The notes under the pieces were generated by a model, which searched no databases, had not been told where the DNA came from, and worked only from the letters and a program-made list of their open reading frames with translations. From assembly GCA_015039365.1 (NCBI GenBank), contig WION01000290.1:1-64000 (forward strand): DNA of 64,000 nt, written 5' to 3'. The stretch is from Amanita rubescens. Its lineage: Eukaryota > Basidiomycota > Agaricomycetes > Agaricales > Amanitaceae. The translations under genes and the position numbers were made by a program. Shown here in pieces: positions 8,509-30,794 of the stretch (the stretch's first letter is position 1; every line of letters begins with the position of its first letter).

Positions 8509-11500
8509 AACGAGACGACGATGAATCAGCGTCCGTCGTCTCTGAAGACGAACAACTATGTATAAATGGTGTAACAGTATCTTCTATATCCAGAAATAAA
8601 ATCACCATTCCCATTACCAAATGTTCGAATCTAAAAACCGCTGAAACCAAAGCCCTTATCGATTCAGGCGCACAAGGAAAATTCGTCGATAGCTCACTCG
8701 TCAATTGGAACGAAATCACTCGCTTAAAGAAACCCATCCCAGTGCGAAATGTGGACGGAACAAATAACAAGTCTGGAGATATACGGTATAAAATCCAGAT
8801 AAGCTATAACATCGAAAACAACCGGTTTAAAGACTGGTTTTACGTCACACGACTAGGCGATCAACGACTGATACTAGGATTACCTTGGCTCCGAGAAATC
8901 AACCCCAGAATAGATTGGTCTGAAGGAGTAGTTACATTCCCCGACAAAAGGAAGATCGATCCGGAAGAAGAAACTACGTTTGACTACGACGAAGAAACCG
9001 AAATGTACCTTCGGTATATCCAAAAAGAAGAAGAATTGAACGCAGATGAAGACGAAGATCTCGAGACTGATCACCTTTGGATCCAAGCGAAAACATCAGC
9101 GTCTCAAGCGCTCGCACATGAACACGAAGATAAATCTACGAAAGTAGAACTACCCCCTGAGTATGACAAATGGAGAAAAGTTTTTGATAAACAGACATCA
9201 GAACGATTTCCCATTTCACGACAATGGGATCATGCGATAGATCTAAAAGAAGGATTTAAACCTAAAGTGGCAAAGAACTACCCGTTATCAATCCACGAGG
9301 AACAGCTAATGAATAAATGGGTCGACGAACAGCTCAAAAAAGGCTACATTCGACCATCACAATCTCCGCAAGCATCTCCTTTCTTTTACGTTGCAAAGAA
9401 AGAAAAAGGAGAGTTGAGACCTTGCCAAGATTACCGATACATCAATAGCTGGACGAAACGAAATGCCTATCCCCTTCCTTTAGTATCCGACTTATTATTA
9501 AAACTAAGAAAAGCAAAATACTTCTCCAAGTTAGACCTCCGATGGGGTTACAATAATGTGCGAATAAAGAAAGGCGACGAATGGAAAGCCGCGTTCACGA
9601 CGAACCGTGGTCTCTTCGAGCCTACTGTAATGCTCTTTGGATTATGCAATTCACCGTCAACATTTCAAACGATGATGAACGAATACTTCCGTGACATGAT
9701 AGCCAAAGGATGGCTAGTCGTCTATATTGACGATATGTTGATATATGGAGCGAACGAGGAAGAAACGAGGGAGCGCACTAAGCAAGTCTTGCAACGGCTG
9801 AAAGAAAACGATCTGTTCCTGAAACTGGAAAAATGTAAATTCGTCGCCAAGGAAGTTGAATTCCTTGGGATGATCGTCAAAGAAGGAAAGATCATGATGG
9901 ACCCCATAAAACTCGCTGGAATCAGCAAATGGCCCGAACCGAAAACTGTTAAACAAATACGGTCATTTCTAGGGTTCGCGAACTTTTACAGGAAATTTAT
10001 AGGAAATTACGCCGAAATAGTAGCTCCGCTCACGGAACTTACGAAGAAAACAGTTCCCTTCCGATGGGATGCAGAATGTCAGAAAGCATTTGACACGTTA
10101 AAGGAGAAATTCCTAGAAGAACCGGTTCTAGTTATGCCAGATCCAACGAAACCGTTTTTATTAGAGACCGATGCGTCAAACTGGGCGGTAGGAGCCGTCC
10201 TGAAACAACGGGGATCTGATGGAGAACTGCACCCATGCGGATTTATCAGTCATCGGTTAAGCGATACCGAACAAAGATATCAAGTATACGATCGCGAGTT
10301 ATTAGCAATAAAGAAAGCGTTTGAAACCTGGAGACACCTTCTTAAAGGAAGCCCACATACGATTATGATCCACTGTGATCATAAGAATTTATCATATTAC
10401 AAACATCCACAGAAGATGACCGCCAGACAGTCACGCTGGTGGCAAGAAATCACGGAGTTTGATATCAAGTTAGAACATGTCCCTGGATCAAAACTTATTC
10501 AGGCAGACGCTTTATCGAGACGCCCTGACCATATTAACGAAGAAGAGGCAAAAGCAAAAGAAATCCCACAAACCATGATCACTGATGACATGGTTATCGC
10601 CGCAATCAATATATCTTGGGCAGATAAAATCACTGAATTATTGCCACAAGACAAATTCGCTAAAGTTGTAATCGACGGTCTTAAATACGGAAAACTACCC
10701 CTCCGATCAAAGTTTAATGACTGGAAGAACGACGACAACATAATTCGTTATCAAGGACGCGTTTATGTTCCTCAAAACGAAGAATTACGAAACGAAATAA
10801 TCAAATCACATCATGACCCTGTAATTATGGGTCACCCTGGACGATTAAAGACACTAGAGCTTATCCGCCGCGACTATTATTGGCCTGGAATGACAACGAC
10901 CGTATCTAAATGGGTCGAAGGCTGTGCCTTATGTCAACAAATGAAGGTTAATACACACCCGATCACACCGGGTTTGATGCCTATTAAATCCCACGCCACA
11001 CGCCCATTTGAACAAGTTTCGATGGACTTCATCACAGATCTGCCAATTATCGACGGTTTTGATTCTGTTTTGACCGTGGTCGATCAAGGCTTAACAAAGG
11101 GCGTAATATTCATACCATGCAAAAAATCTTTTACCGCTATGGATACCGCCAATTCCTACATTAACGACGTTTATAAACGTTACGGGTTACCGACAACCCT
11201 CATTTCTGATAGAGGACCACAATTTACCTCCAAAGTTTTCGAAGAAATCTGCAAAATCTTCGGAATTGATCATAGAAAATCAACCGCCTTTCATCCGCAA
11301 ACTGACGGAGAATCGGAACGACTCAATCAGGAGCTAGAAACCTACCTCCGATTATACTGCGTTGATCATCCAAAACAATGGAAAGATCATCTGCCATTAG
11401 CAGAATTTGCGCACAATCAACGGATACATCAATCTACCAAGATGACGCCGTTTGAAATCATGTTTGGAATAGAGCCTGTGGCTATCCCCACAGCATTCCC

Positions 11501-12095
11501 GCGAATCAACGTACCCGCCGCTGAAGAACGCTTTAAGGTCTTAACGCAAATACGAGACGAAGCTCTCGCCGCGCACGAATTAGCTAGACAGCTAATGACT
11601 CAACGAGTCAAAGGGAAATCTCCCACATTTAAAGAAGGAGATTTGGTGTGGCTAGACTCACGAAACCTGAAAACAGGACAAATAAGAAAGTTCTCACCTA
11701 GATGAGAAGGACCGTTCAAGATCGAAAAGATCTTAGGACCTGTCACCGCTAAACTTGAACTTCCCCCAAGATGGAAGATTCACCCCGTTTTTCATGTTTC
11801 ACTCCTTACCCCTTATCATGAAAACGAAACACATGGTCCAAACTTTACTAGACCAACCCCAGACCTTATAGATAACAAAGAAGAATACGAAATCGAGACA
11901 ATTATCTCGCACCGAAGAAAAGGAAACCAATGGCAATTTTTAGTCAAATGGAAAGGTTATCCGACATCTGACAATTCATGGGAAACCGAGGAAAACCTAG
12001 AACACTCTGAGGAGACCTTAAACGAATATAAGGAACAACATGGAATCACAGCAATTATCCCCACTACTCGTAAATTACGAAAACGCCGTTCTTGA
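8499..12095 (+). CDS. pol: Pol of element D (protease-RT-RNase H-integrase-chromodomain), one internal stop
   Basis: Read in the -1 frame from the slippery site. Domains in order (residues counted from there): aspartic protease with Asp-Ser-Gly near 54; reverse transcriptase with Tyr-Ile-Asp-Asp near 408; RNase H with Glu-Thr-Asp-Ala-Ser near 555; integrase zinc finger His-His-Cys-Cys (about 770-812) and core D (841), D in Ser-Asp-Arg-Gly (902), E (about 937); chromodomain (about 1127-1177) with the Leu-Val-Lys-Trp-Lys-Gly-Tyr core. A TGA at 11703-11705 sits between integrase and chromodomain where an Arg codon CGA would fit. The frame then continues to a TGA at 12093-12095. As it stands the copy would lack its chromodomain unless the stop is read through. 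Clade: chromovirus. Confidence 0.9.
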
Positions 12096-13872
12096 AACCA
12101 TGTCCTCCCCCATTAACAATCTGTCCGCCGCTGCTACTCCAGCCACTTCAACGGTCGTTGAGGAAACCATCCCTCCGACCCCTTCTAGAGAGGAATCGCC
12201 CACGCCATTGCCAATTCCTCCTCCCATCTGTATGTTACATTATACATCCATTGGCACAGAATGGTTCCCTATAATTCCTTCTGACGAGGAATTCATACCA
12301 CGAGATGAAGATTCTTTATCTTCTAACTCATCTTATACCTTCCCACCATCGAACGCTTCTACAATAGAAGAACTAATGCGAAACGTCACAGATATGGGGA
12401 ACGCTATTCCCTCTAATACTCCTGTGCCACTTGAGATGCAGGAAATGGTAGCTCAAGTATTCGCCACCAGAGACCAAATGGTCATCACCTACGCACGCGG
12501 ACCACGTCCCGATACTACCCCTGAAGATATCCGGATCATGCGAGAAGGACTACTTATGTTCAACACAACCGCCTTTACTATGGGAATTCCTCCCATCGAC
12601 GAAGAACTCGTAGACAACTACCTTGAAAGAGCAAGGACCATTGCTGCCACTAATGCTGCAACCACTGCCGCCATCTCTGCTGCCGCTAATGCTGTCGCCG
12701 CCGAACTTGATGTTGTCACTGCTAATGCCATCACTGACGACGAGATCAATGAAAGACTCGTCAATCCCATCTCGATCCCTATTGTCTTCCCGGAAAACAC
12801 CCCGTCACCAAGACCCCTTTACACCCCATTAGATTTAATGAGGGAAACCTATACTCGATCTATGAGCCCAGCACCTAGGCTCCCTGCCGAAGGACCTATT
12901 CCTAGGTTCTTATTTCAGCACGCTTCTGTCAACGACGACAATTTTAATGTGCCTGCACCTGATATCCCTACTATTGACGTCATTCTGACGCACTATGCTA
13001 TCCCCTCCTTCGTCGATCCGATAATTCGACGAGCCTTTTATCGAATCTGGACGTTGTTCACATCCTGGACCTTTGCTAACAACTATCTGTTCATCCTGAA
13101 TAGATATGTTCGCCCTGATCTGATGGCCCTCGTTAACGTCATTATCAATCTCACTCGCCGGTTCCGAGAACCGCAATACAACCGCTGGATCACCTTGATG
13201 ATTTGGAACAATATTCATTGGTTCTGTGACTTACGGGGAGACGTATACCTCGAGGAAGCAGTCCGTCTTACCACAGCAGGACATCGTCACCACTTCATCC
13301 AACCAACACGACAACCCGCTTTAGACACTGGCATGGCCTGGATGCACGGACGCCCTGTATTTCCCCGCACCCCTGTCAACGCTACGTTCGAACGTATTCG
13401 AACCCTTAGTGACCGTCTCAACCCAATGATGACTCCTGATGGTTGGGATGTAACTATACTACGACAGCTACAAACGACGATTAACAATCTCGTATGGAGG
13501 CACGATCGTAACCCCAACAGACCTAATACCAGTAACGAATACCAAGACGCCGCCGTCATCGCACTTCAAACAGGACATACAATTGAAGGACGCGATGTCC
13601 CTATTCCTGAAAATCCGACACGTCGCACTATCTTTCACCTGCATGGACCTGATCCCTCAGCTGAACGATTAGTATCATTCGAACCGAATAACTTAGCCTT
13701 TGAAGGAGAAGATATCCCTGGAACTCAAGGCTGTTACATGTGCGGAGCCCCACATCACACTACCGAACACCATCAACGACGAGAAATTCGCCGAGGGCCG
13801 GTGCATGAGGAAACTCCCCCCCCCCACTTATCCAGACGCTATAACACAATCGTCGGTGCCCACGCCATTTGA
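12040..13872 (+). CDS. Extra ORF behind pol of element D, with a zinc-knuckle-like motif
   Basis: A 610-residue ORF starting at ATG 12040, overlapping the end of pol by 56 nt in another frame. The N-terminal part is Pro/Ser/Thr-rich. An Ala-rich helical stretch lies around residues 205-235. A central region (about 300-430) is rich in Trp, Phe and Arg. Near residue 567 is Cys-x2-Cys-x4-His-x4-His, a variant of the retroviral zinc knuckle. No signal peptide or clear transmembrane segment is seen, so it is not an obvious envelope. A run of ten C at 13816-13825 near its end may be a slippage site: with nine C the frame would run to 13975. I do not recognise the family. A second Gag-like or nucleic-acid-binding accessory protein is the best guess. 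Confidence 0.6.
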   Translation: MESQQLSPLLVNYENAVLETMSSPINNLSAAATPATSTVVEETIPPTPSREESPTPLPIPPPICMLHYTSIGTEWFPIIPSDEEFIPRDEDSLSSNSSYTFPPSNASTIEELMRNVTDMGNAIPSNTPVPLEMQEMVAQVFATRDQMVITYARGPRPDTTPEDIRIMREGLLMFNTTAFTMGIPPIDEELVDNYLERARTIAATNAATTAAISAAANAVAAELDVVTANAITDDEINERLVNPISIPIVFPENTPSPRPLYTPLDLMRETYTRSMSPAPRLPAEGPIPRFLFQHASVNDDNFNVPAPDIPTIDVILTHYAIPSFVDPIIRRAFYRIWTLFTSWTFANNYLFILNRYVRPDLMALVNVIINLTRRFREPQYNRWITLMIWNNIHWFCDLRGDVYLEEAVRLTTAGHRHHFIQPTRQPALDTGMAWMHGRPVFPRTPVNATFERIRTLSDRLNPMMTPDGWDVTILRQLQTTINNLVWRHDRNPNRPNTSNEYQDAAVIALQTGHTIEGRDVPIPENPTRRTIFHLHGPDPSAERLVSFEPNNLAFEGEDIPGTQGCYMCGAPHHTTEHHQRREIRRGPVHEETPPPHLSRRYNTIVGAHAI

Positions 13873-14104
13873 ACAAATCCCCGAACGACGAATTTCTACA
13901 GCTTCACCTGCTACCACTATTGATTCCGCCCAACTTGAACAAGGCGAACCTTCCCCGCTTATCGAAAGAAGATGACGAGGAACAAATACTCGCCCTCCGG
14001 GTAACCGCTTCACCACTACTACCACCGGACCCCCACCGTCATGACGAAACCTTGGAAATCGTCGAGGCCAATCGACACGAGGACAATTACGACCTATCGC
14101 CACC

Positions 14105-14248
14105 ATGACTGCTTCCAATACACGAGAGGAGCGACCGACTCTTCAAGAACGTCTTACCGATAACCGCCGTCGCCGTCGTCACCCTTGGCAAGGAAACAAA
14201 GACTCTTACACCTACGACAGCGACGCCGAACACAACCGTGACACGTAG
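14105..14248 (+). CDS. Small Arg-rich ORF of element D
   Basis: 47 codons starting at an ATG in a strong Kozak context (GCCACCATGA), with a run of five Arg followed by His. Its ATG overlaps a TGA of an upstream open frame (ATGA at 14105-14108). It could be a remnant of the ORF3 3' end or a small nuclear-targeting peptide. Coding status is uncertain. Confidence 0.3.
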   Translation: MTASNTREERPTLQERLTDNRRRRRHPWQGNKDSYTYDSDAEHNRDT

Positions 14249-14305
14249 TCACAAATTATTTCAATATTCGGTGAATATTGGACTTCGTATGTAGGAGAAG
14301 GGCTA

Positions 14306-19179
<4,874 letters not shown>

Positions 19180-19184
<5 letters not shown>

Positions 19185-19438
19185 CGGTCAAGATTTCGTT
19201 TTTATTTCATTTTATTTTCTTTTCTTTTAGTTACAAGAAGTTCCCACGCTTACCTAAGAATTCCGCGGAACGACGGCGTGGGAGTGACGAGTACGAGTAT
19301 ATATATCTGAACGCTAGTTACATGTCCCTTAGTCTTATGATTGTTTCTGTCGTCCATAGACGCAATCTTATTCTCATTTCCCATCTGCGTTTCTAGTCTC
19401 GAGTGTCCTAGTGATTGTGTCGGGATCACCTCCTAACA
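19180..19438 (+). repeat. 3' LTR of element A
   Basis: 259 bp, by eye identical to 1537-1795, followed by the AGAGG duplication at 19439-19443. Confidence 0.95.
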
Positions 19439-19571
19439 AGAGGCTCGGAGACAATTTGAGTCTTTATTTTCTCCACATAATCTTTTTGTGTGAAATCATC
19501 CAAAGCATTGACACTTGAAATTTGGATTGGCTCCCTTATCCAGAATGATAACTTGGCAATGATGGTAAGTG
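19439..19571 (-). CDS. Terminal coding exon of the disrupted gene (5' part)
   Basis: On the minus strand, after an acceptor CCTACAG, the frame reads Leu-Thr-Ile-Ile-Ala-Lys-Leu-Ser-Phe-Trp and on to the target duplication of element A, then resumes in frame at 1536 and ends at 1474. About 63 residues in all, with mixed hydrophobic and charged composition and no repeats, so it looks like real protein. I cannot name the domain. It lies downstream of the micro-exon array in the same orientation. Confidence 0.55.
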
Positions 19572-20168
19572 CTGTAGGATGTTAAGACTGAAAATGACAT
19601 TGTTAACAACAAGCTACATTACCAACTAATTTCTGACAGCTTGCAAGCTGATTATGGCAATATCAGTTATGTGCACTTTTGCAGAAATTTATTCTTACAG
19701 TTACTGAAAATGTTTCTGATTCCACTTCAAATATGGAGTGAAGTTCATTCTAATCATGGCAACAAAAGTGAAAACCTCAAATTCAGCTCAGCAGTATATG
19801 TGCATACATTCTTGCACTTAAATTAGTATGCTATTAGTACTTTCTACAACTGCATTGCTTACCTAGAAATGCCACAATGATTGCAAAAAGCAATGAGGAA
19901 GATGCTGCAAGGGAGTCTGTGGCTTCTCACAATCTGTGTAGCAGTGTAATTAATAATATCGGGATCAAAGAGGTAAAATAGAAAATGTTAACTCACTTTC
20001 TATTAAAATCAATGAAAAAATGGATTCAAATTAATGTTGGATGTAGCTCACATGCTATTGGTAGTGAAGCATGAGATGTGATCAGCAGAAAGAACTGAAA
20101 GAGGACACACTAGCTGTTGATTCAAGCAATAATGATGTTGACTGAATAAAGAATGTGGTGTCACCCAC

Positions 20169-20422
20169 TGTTAGGAGGTGATCCCGACACAATCACTAGG
20201 ACACTCGAGACTAGAAACGCAGATGGGAAATGAGAATGAGATTGCGTCTATGGACGACAGAAACAATCATAAGACTAAGGGACATGTAACTAGCGTTCAG
20301 GTATATATACTCAGACTCGTCATCCCCACGCCGTCGTTCCGCGGAATGCTTAGATAAGCGTGGGAATTTCTTGTAATTAAAAGAAAAGAAAATGAAATGA
20401 AATAAAAACGAAATCTCGACTG

Positions 20423-20427
<5 letters not shown>
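20169..20427 (-). repeat. 3' LTR of element B
   Basis: 259-bp LTR read on the minus strand. It differs from 26200-26458 by one base that I noticed (TGTAACAG versus TGTAACGG near the start). Confidence 0.95.
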
Positions 20428-25968
<5,541 letters not shown>

Positions 25969-26199
25969 TTACAAGGTCTGCAACTCTAAGTTTAGAGCAG
26001 TCCTTGTTCTATCTCGTTAACCCTCGAGTCCGGGTTTATCAAGCGGTAGTGGATACGCGCGATGTGCAGCGTGAGGAGGTAAGTGTATCTGAAGTGGGCG
26101 ACTAGTGCTATCAAGCACAGTGACCATCGAATAATTTGTACGTCCGTTGTGGGCAACGACGGACGGACGAGTGTGGTAGTGTTAAGAGTCTTATGATTT

Positions 26200-26458
26200 T
26201 GTTAGGAGGTGATCCCGACACAATCACTAGGACACTCGAGACTAGAAACGCAGATGGGAAATGAGAATGAGATTGCGTCTATGGACGACAGAAACAATCA
26301 TAAGACTAAGGGACATGTAACTAGCGTTCAGGTATATATACTCAGACTCGTCATCCCCACGCCGTCGTTCCGCGGAATGCTTAGATAAGCGTGGGAATTT
26401 CTTGTAATTAAAAGAAAAGAAAATGAAATGAAATAAAAACGAAATCTCGACCGTTACA
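26200..26458 (-). repeat. 5' LTR of element B
   Basis: 259-bp LTR followed (minus strand) by the self-priming site AATCATAAGACT at 26187-26198. Confidence 0.95.
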
Positions 26459-28681
26459 CCCACAGCCTGTTAACATGGAATTGTAGAACTTCCTGGCAGC
26501 AGAATAGAGTAGTACCACTCACTGCCTGTCAGTCACAAGATGATGTGTAATGTGAATACTGGTAGATTACAGTGCTGTGCTGCTCACTTCCTGTCGTTTA
26601 TGAAGTTAGAACAAACAATGCTCCTGGGAAAGAATGGAGTGAATGTTAAACTCACAAGCTATTGGGCATGAAACAGTGAGAAGAAACTGGCTGCTGAAAG
26701 ATGGTTGATTGCTACTCACTCCCTATAATATGTAAATGAGATACAGTTAGACTTCAGCCAGAAACTCACTCACACTCTGATGATCATTTATTGAGCTATG
26801 ATGTGAATGGTTGATGAGAGCAAGCAAAGTATCACTTACTTTCTATTCCATATGATGAGGTGTGGCACTATTCCTACCAGAGAAAAGCAGTCCTACTGAC
26901 CTCCTGTTAATCATGTAAGACTCCATAGCTAAAGCAAGTACAATCTGGCCACTCACTCTCTGTTGGTCATGGGATTAGGCATGACAAGACTGCCTGCAAC
27001 AGAAAAATCCACTTACATCCTGTTGATCACAGGATTAAGTAAGTGTGCCTGGCATAAGAAAGTCCAGCACCACTTACTGCCTGTACATTATTGTTGTGAA
27101 TTTAGAATATCTGACACAGGAAAATAAAGTATAACCTACATGCTGCACATGGGATCAGATGTGGTGAGACCACCTGTGAGGAGAAAGGGACCTACAGTCT
27201 GATAATCACAGTGGATGAAATGTATTATGTGCTAAGACTGTGGCCAGACAAAAGTACTATCTTACTCACAGTCTTTTCATTCATAGTGACATATAGGTTG
27301 AAATGCAATGCAGTTAACTGGCAGGAAAATTGTGTGCTCACTTACTTGCTGTATGGGATGATGTATATAAAGTGAGTTTGCCTGCTGACTTGGTGCAGTG
27401 TCACTCACATATTGGCGCTGTTGGTCACAAGGTGAATATGAATAAAGAGTCCAGTATGTATATCACTCACAGACTGTTGAATGATGTGCCACACAAATGT
27501 GATTTACCATGGAAAAGATCAATGTCACTGACCTCCTTTTGATCATAGGATGAGCAGTGAGACTAGGTATCTTGCTAAAAAAAAGTGGGGCCCCTCACAG
27601 GCTGTTGGTTGCAGAATGGGATGTGAGAGATTTCCAGTAAAAAATGTGTGATTTCACTTGCATTCTTTTAGTCATAGAATGAGATTTGATCATGGTGATC
27701 TAGACAAAAGAAATGTAGTGCCACTCACAGGCTGTTGTTCATAAGATGAAATTGCCTAGCACAAAGTGTGCAATGTCATGACTTACATGCTGTTTCTCAT
27801 GGGATTAGATTGCCTGGCAGAGTGAATGTGTGGTGTCACTCACATCCTATTGCTCACAGGGTGACATTATCATCTAGCAGAAATTTTATTATGTTACTCA
27901 CTTCATTCTTTTTGTTGTGAATGTGAGGCTGCCTGGAAGCAAAAGTATCTATTGCCACTCACAAGCTGTGTATCATGGGAATAGCAATGATGGACAGCCT
28001 GGCAGAAAATGTAATTTACACTCACTGACTATTTATTATGATGAGATTGCCTGGCAGGATAAACTTCAGTTAAGTCACCCACTGCCTACAGGATTTGAAA
28101 GATGTTATGAGATTGCATGACAGAAAAGCATATGTTGCTCACAGCCTTTTGGTAATGCAATAAGATACAATGAGATTTCCAGCAGAAGAAATTGATGTGT
28201 GTCACTTACAGACTATTGGTCATAATAGAAGATGTGATAAGAAACAACACTGTTATTTTCATCATTGCTGCTCACACCCTGATAGTCATGACATGAGATT
28301 TTGCAGGACTTTTTGGTAAATAAAAGTGCAGTTTACTGACAAGCTGTTAACCACAAATGATAAGTTTGTAGGTGAAGAGGTGTAGTATAACCTACACTCT
28401 GTTGATCATGAGATCAAAGCACATAATAACTGCTTTGATAACACTTGCCCACTAACATGTGCATGATAGTAGTATACCTAGATTGTTTTACCATATCACT
28501 CACCTGTACTTCATCATTCTGATAAATGTATGTAGTTTCATCATGACAGATCAGAAAAAACATAAAGCCTCATACATCCTGCCATTGAATCCAGATACTT
28601 GATATTTTGATGATGCATATTTTACTCACATCCTATTGTCCATTTTTAGGGTTTGTTTGTTTTCTCTGCTTGAAAACTTAC

Positions 28682-30015
28682 TTTCCTGCTGACCTGCTTT
28701 CATTTAGAATTTGCATACATTGTTTTATATTTGTCATACCCAGTAATGTGGAAATTTGAGAAAAACCATGATAACAATGTTAATCCAGACTCGTTGTTCT
28801 CCTTTGCTCAGGGCATATCTAGTGGGATTGTCAAATCTGGTATTGAAAGATTAACCATGATTCTCACTCTAGTGCAGCTTTGACATGCAGATCAAGGTTG
28901 TTCATTTGTGTTGAGATAAACAATTGTCGTAGGCTGGCATCATCAATTGAATTAGCAGTTGCCTCAGACAATTCAGGACAGTCATTTTCTGGTAGGTCCA
29001 TATCTGTAATATCATTTTGTCACTACATTTAATTTAATAATGGACAGCGTTCATCAGTATCACCTTGCAATCGTACATAGGCTTTTGGTGGATGTTGAGT
29101 ACTCATGACTTTAGGAAGATAAATTTCCTGGAAACTCTTGTCAGCATTAATGTTGGCCATGTCCCACCTGTTTTTGCCATTCTCTATACCATTCAATTTG
29201 GCATATTCATGGATTATTTGACCATCAAATTTGGTGAACACAGTCACCAAAGGAACTGTGGAGCAGAGTACCAAGAGAAACCCAAGAGAAACATTTGGCT
29301 TCAATGAAGCTTACCTTTTCCTGTCCCTTTATTAAAAAACTCAAGTTCTGCAGATAAAAGAGGGCGAGGGCTGTCCATGGGTATGCAATACCTATGAATA
29401 GCTTGGTCAATGTGTGAAAAGGTTCAATACCATTGAGGATACCATATTGTGTGCAACTGGTTCCTCAGCTCTCTTTCAGCAGAACACATCTCAATAAATT
29501 TCCAGACAATTTCTATCTCCTCTCTTCCTCCAGATTCAAAACCCTGTGAGTCATGGAAGATAAAGTTGCTTCCATCATATGTAATCTGATGCTCAATTTC
29601 ATGTAAACCTCTCTAATGATTCATTGCATATTGAATATTATTTCTACATCTAACCTATAATTTGACTCACCTCAATTGTTGGTGTGAAAGAGGCTTGCAG
29701 TGGTTCACCTGAAATGCACTGAACATACATTGAAAGTGCCTGTGCTTTGGCTTAACTTACCATTGTGGTCAAGTATGATGGGCTTTGTTCCACGAGCCAC
29801 ACCACAGACCTTTTCAAGAATAGTTGTTTTGCCAGCATTTGCCCTTCCTATTACAAGGATACGAAATTGGGAGCATTTGTATCTCTCCTTGAGCAATGCA
29901 GTACTATGCTCTATCATGTCTGTGCCCAGTACTGCACACAAGTAAATTGGTGAACTTGATTAAGACAACCTTTCAACTTACTCAAGGGGTGAATGCCAAC
30001 GGTACCCAGCACCAT
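28682..30015 (-). CDS. P-loop GTPase (G-domain) exons 1-9
   Basis: Exons 30015-29982, 29931-29761, 29708-29671, 29612-29443, 29391-29315, 29255-29064, 29003-28868, 28818-28740 and 28693-28682 join in phase to 303 codons with no stop. Motifs: P-loop Gly-Arg-Ala-Asn-Ala-Gly-Lys-Thr at residues 40-47; Asp-Ser-Gln-Gly (G3) at 102-105; Thr-Lys-Phe-Asp (G4) at 171-174. It resembles the 50S-ribosome-binding-GTPase-like (MMR_HSR1) G-domain proteins that are numerous and uncharacterised in agaricomycetes. Composition is AT-rich compared with the genes to the right. The last exon is only 12 nt and leads into the micro-exon array. All domain motifs are intact; the transcript downstream is interrupted by elements B and A. 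Confidence 0.85.
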
Positions 30016-30794
30016 GGCTAATGTTGTGCTAATACAGTAGAGGCTTCTAATAGCAAACAATGGTATCAAGAGATGAGATTGAGAATGAGGTGAGGGATAG
30101 TGAACTTGGATTATGTAGGAAAGTGTGAGATAAGGGATGCCAGCGGTGGTGTCTTGGGGGGCGTCGGGGAAGAGGTGAGACCACGACCCGGGCCTGGGAA
30201 CGATGGCACGCTCCGCCGAACGGATGAGCAGGTAAAGGTAAATTGGGCCTGGAGTGAGCGAGGCGTGATAAGCGAAACTCTTAAGTGAGCAATGTATAAA
30301 CTTCTCCGATGGTTACTCAAATCTGCCGGTTACGTAAGGCCGTCCAAGTGCGAAGCGCGATAGGGCCGTAGGATAAGCCCTTGAGGGATGATGTATCTGG
30401 GTGCGTTGCGTTCGAGAGAGAATGCGAAAGACGAGGGACGCTATCTAGAGTATCGTGATTGTCCGAGTTTATGAACAGTGCGGCTGACAAACAAGTGGGC
30501 GATCAACCCAACTTCTCTTCAGGATCCGCGCACTTCCAACAAGTTCGGGTACGGCGACGTCGACGTCAGAACGACCAAGTTTTCTGGCAGCACCTAATGT
30601 GTCACTTAACCCGCTAATAAATGCCAAACAAAGTGTCTCCGCCACCGACGGTACCCCTTGACGCCAGCCCCGTCGCCGTCTGCGCTCTTATCACCTAGAT
30701 CACTCCCAAACGTCACCGGTTCACCCTACGTGATATTTTGCGATCTCTCCCACACGATATCCTTCTAGACCCACACGCAAACAATTAACCTTGG
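30016..30794. other. Intergenic stretch, nothing recognised
   Basis: Presumed promoter region of the GTPase gene (its start is at 30015 on the minus strand), then higher-GC sequence up to the decayed gene copy. No ORF with protein-like composition was found. Confidence 0.4.

Noticed and set aside
12618..13559. Minus-strand open frames over ORF3 of element D
   Set aside because: Shadow of the plus-strand ORF; Ala/Val-rich antisense of an Ala-rich stretch.
12040..13872. ORF3 of element D as a retroviral envelope
   Set aside because: No signal peptide, furin-like site or transmembrane anchor; the zinc-knuckle-like motif points to a nucleic-acid-binding protein instead.
26464..28700. Array as an ordinary minisatellite
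   Set aside because: Unit bodies are well diverged while donor, acceptor and the multiple-of-three gap persist, and the array continues the sense of the upstream gene. Not fully excluded; transcripts would decide.
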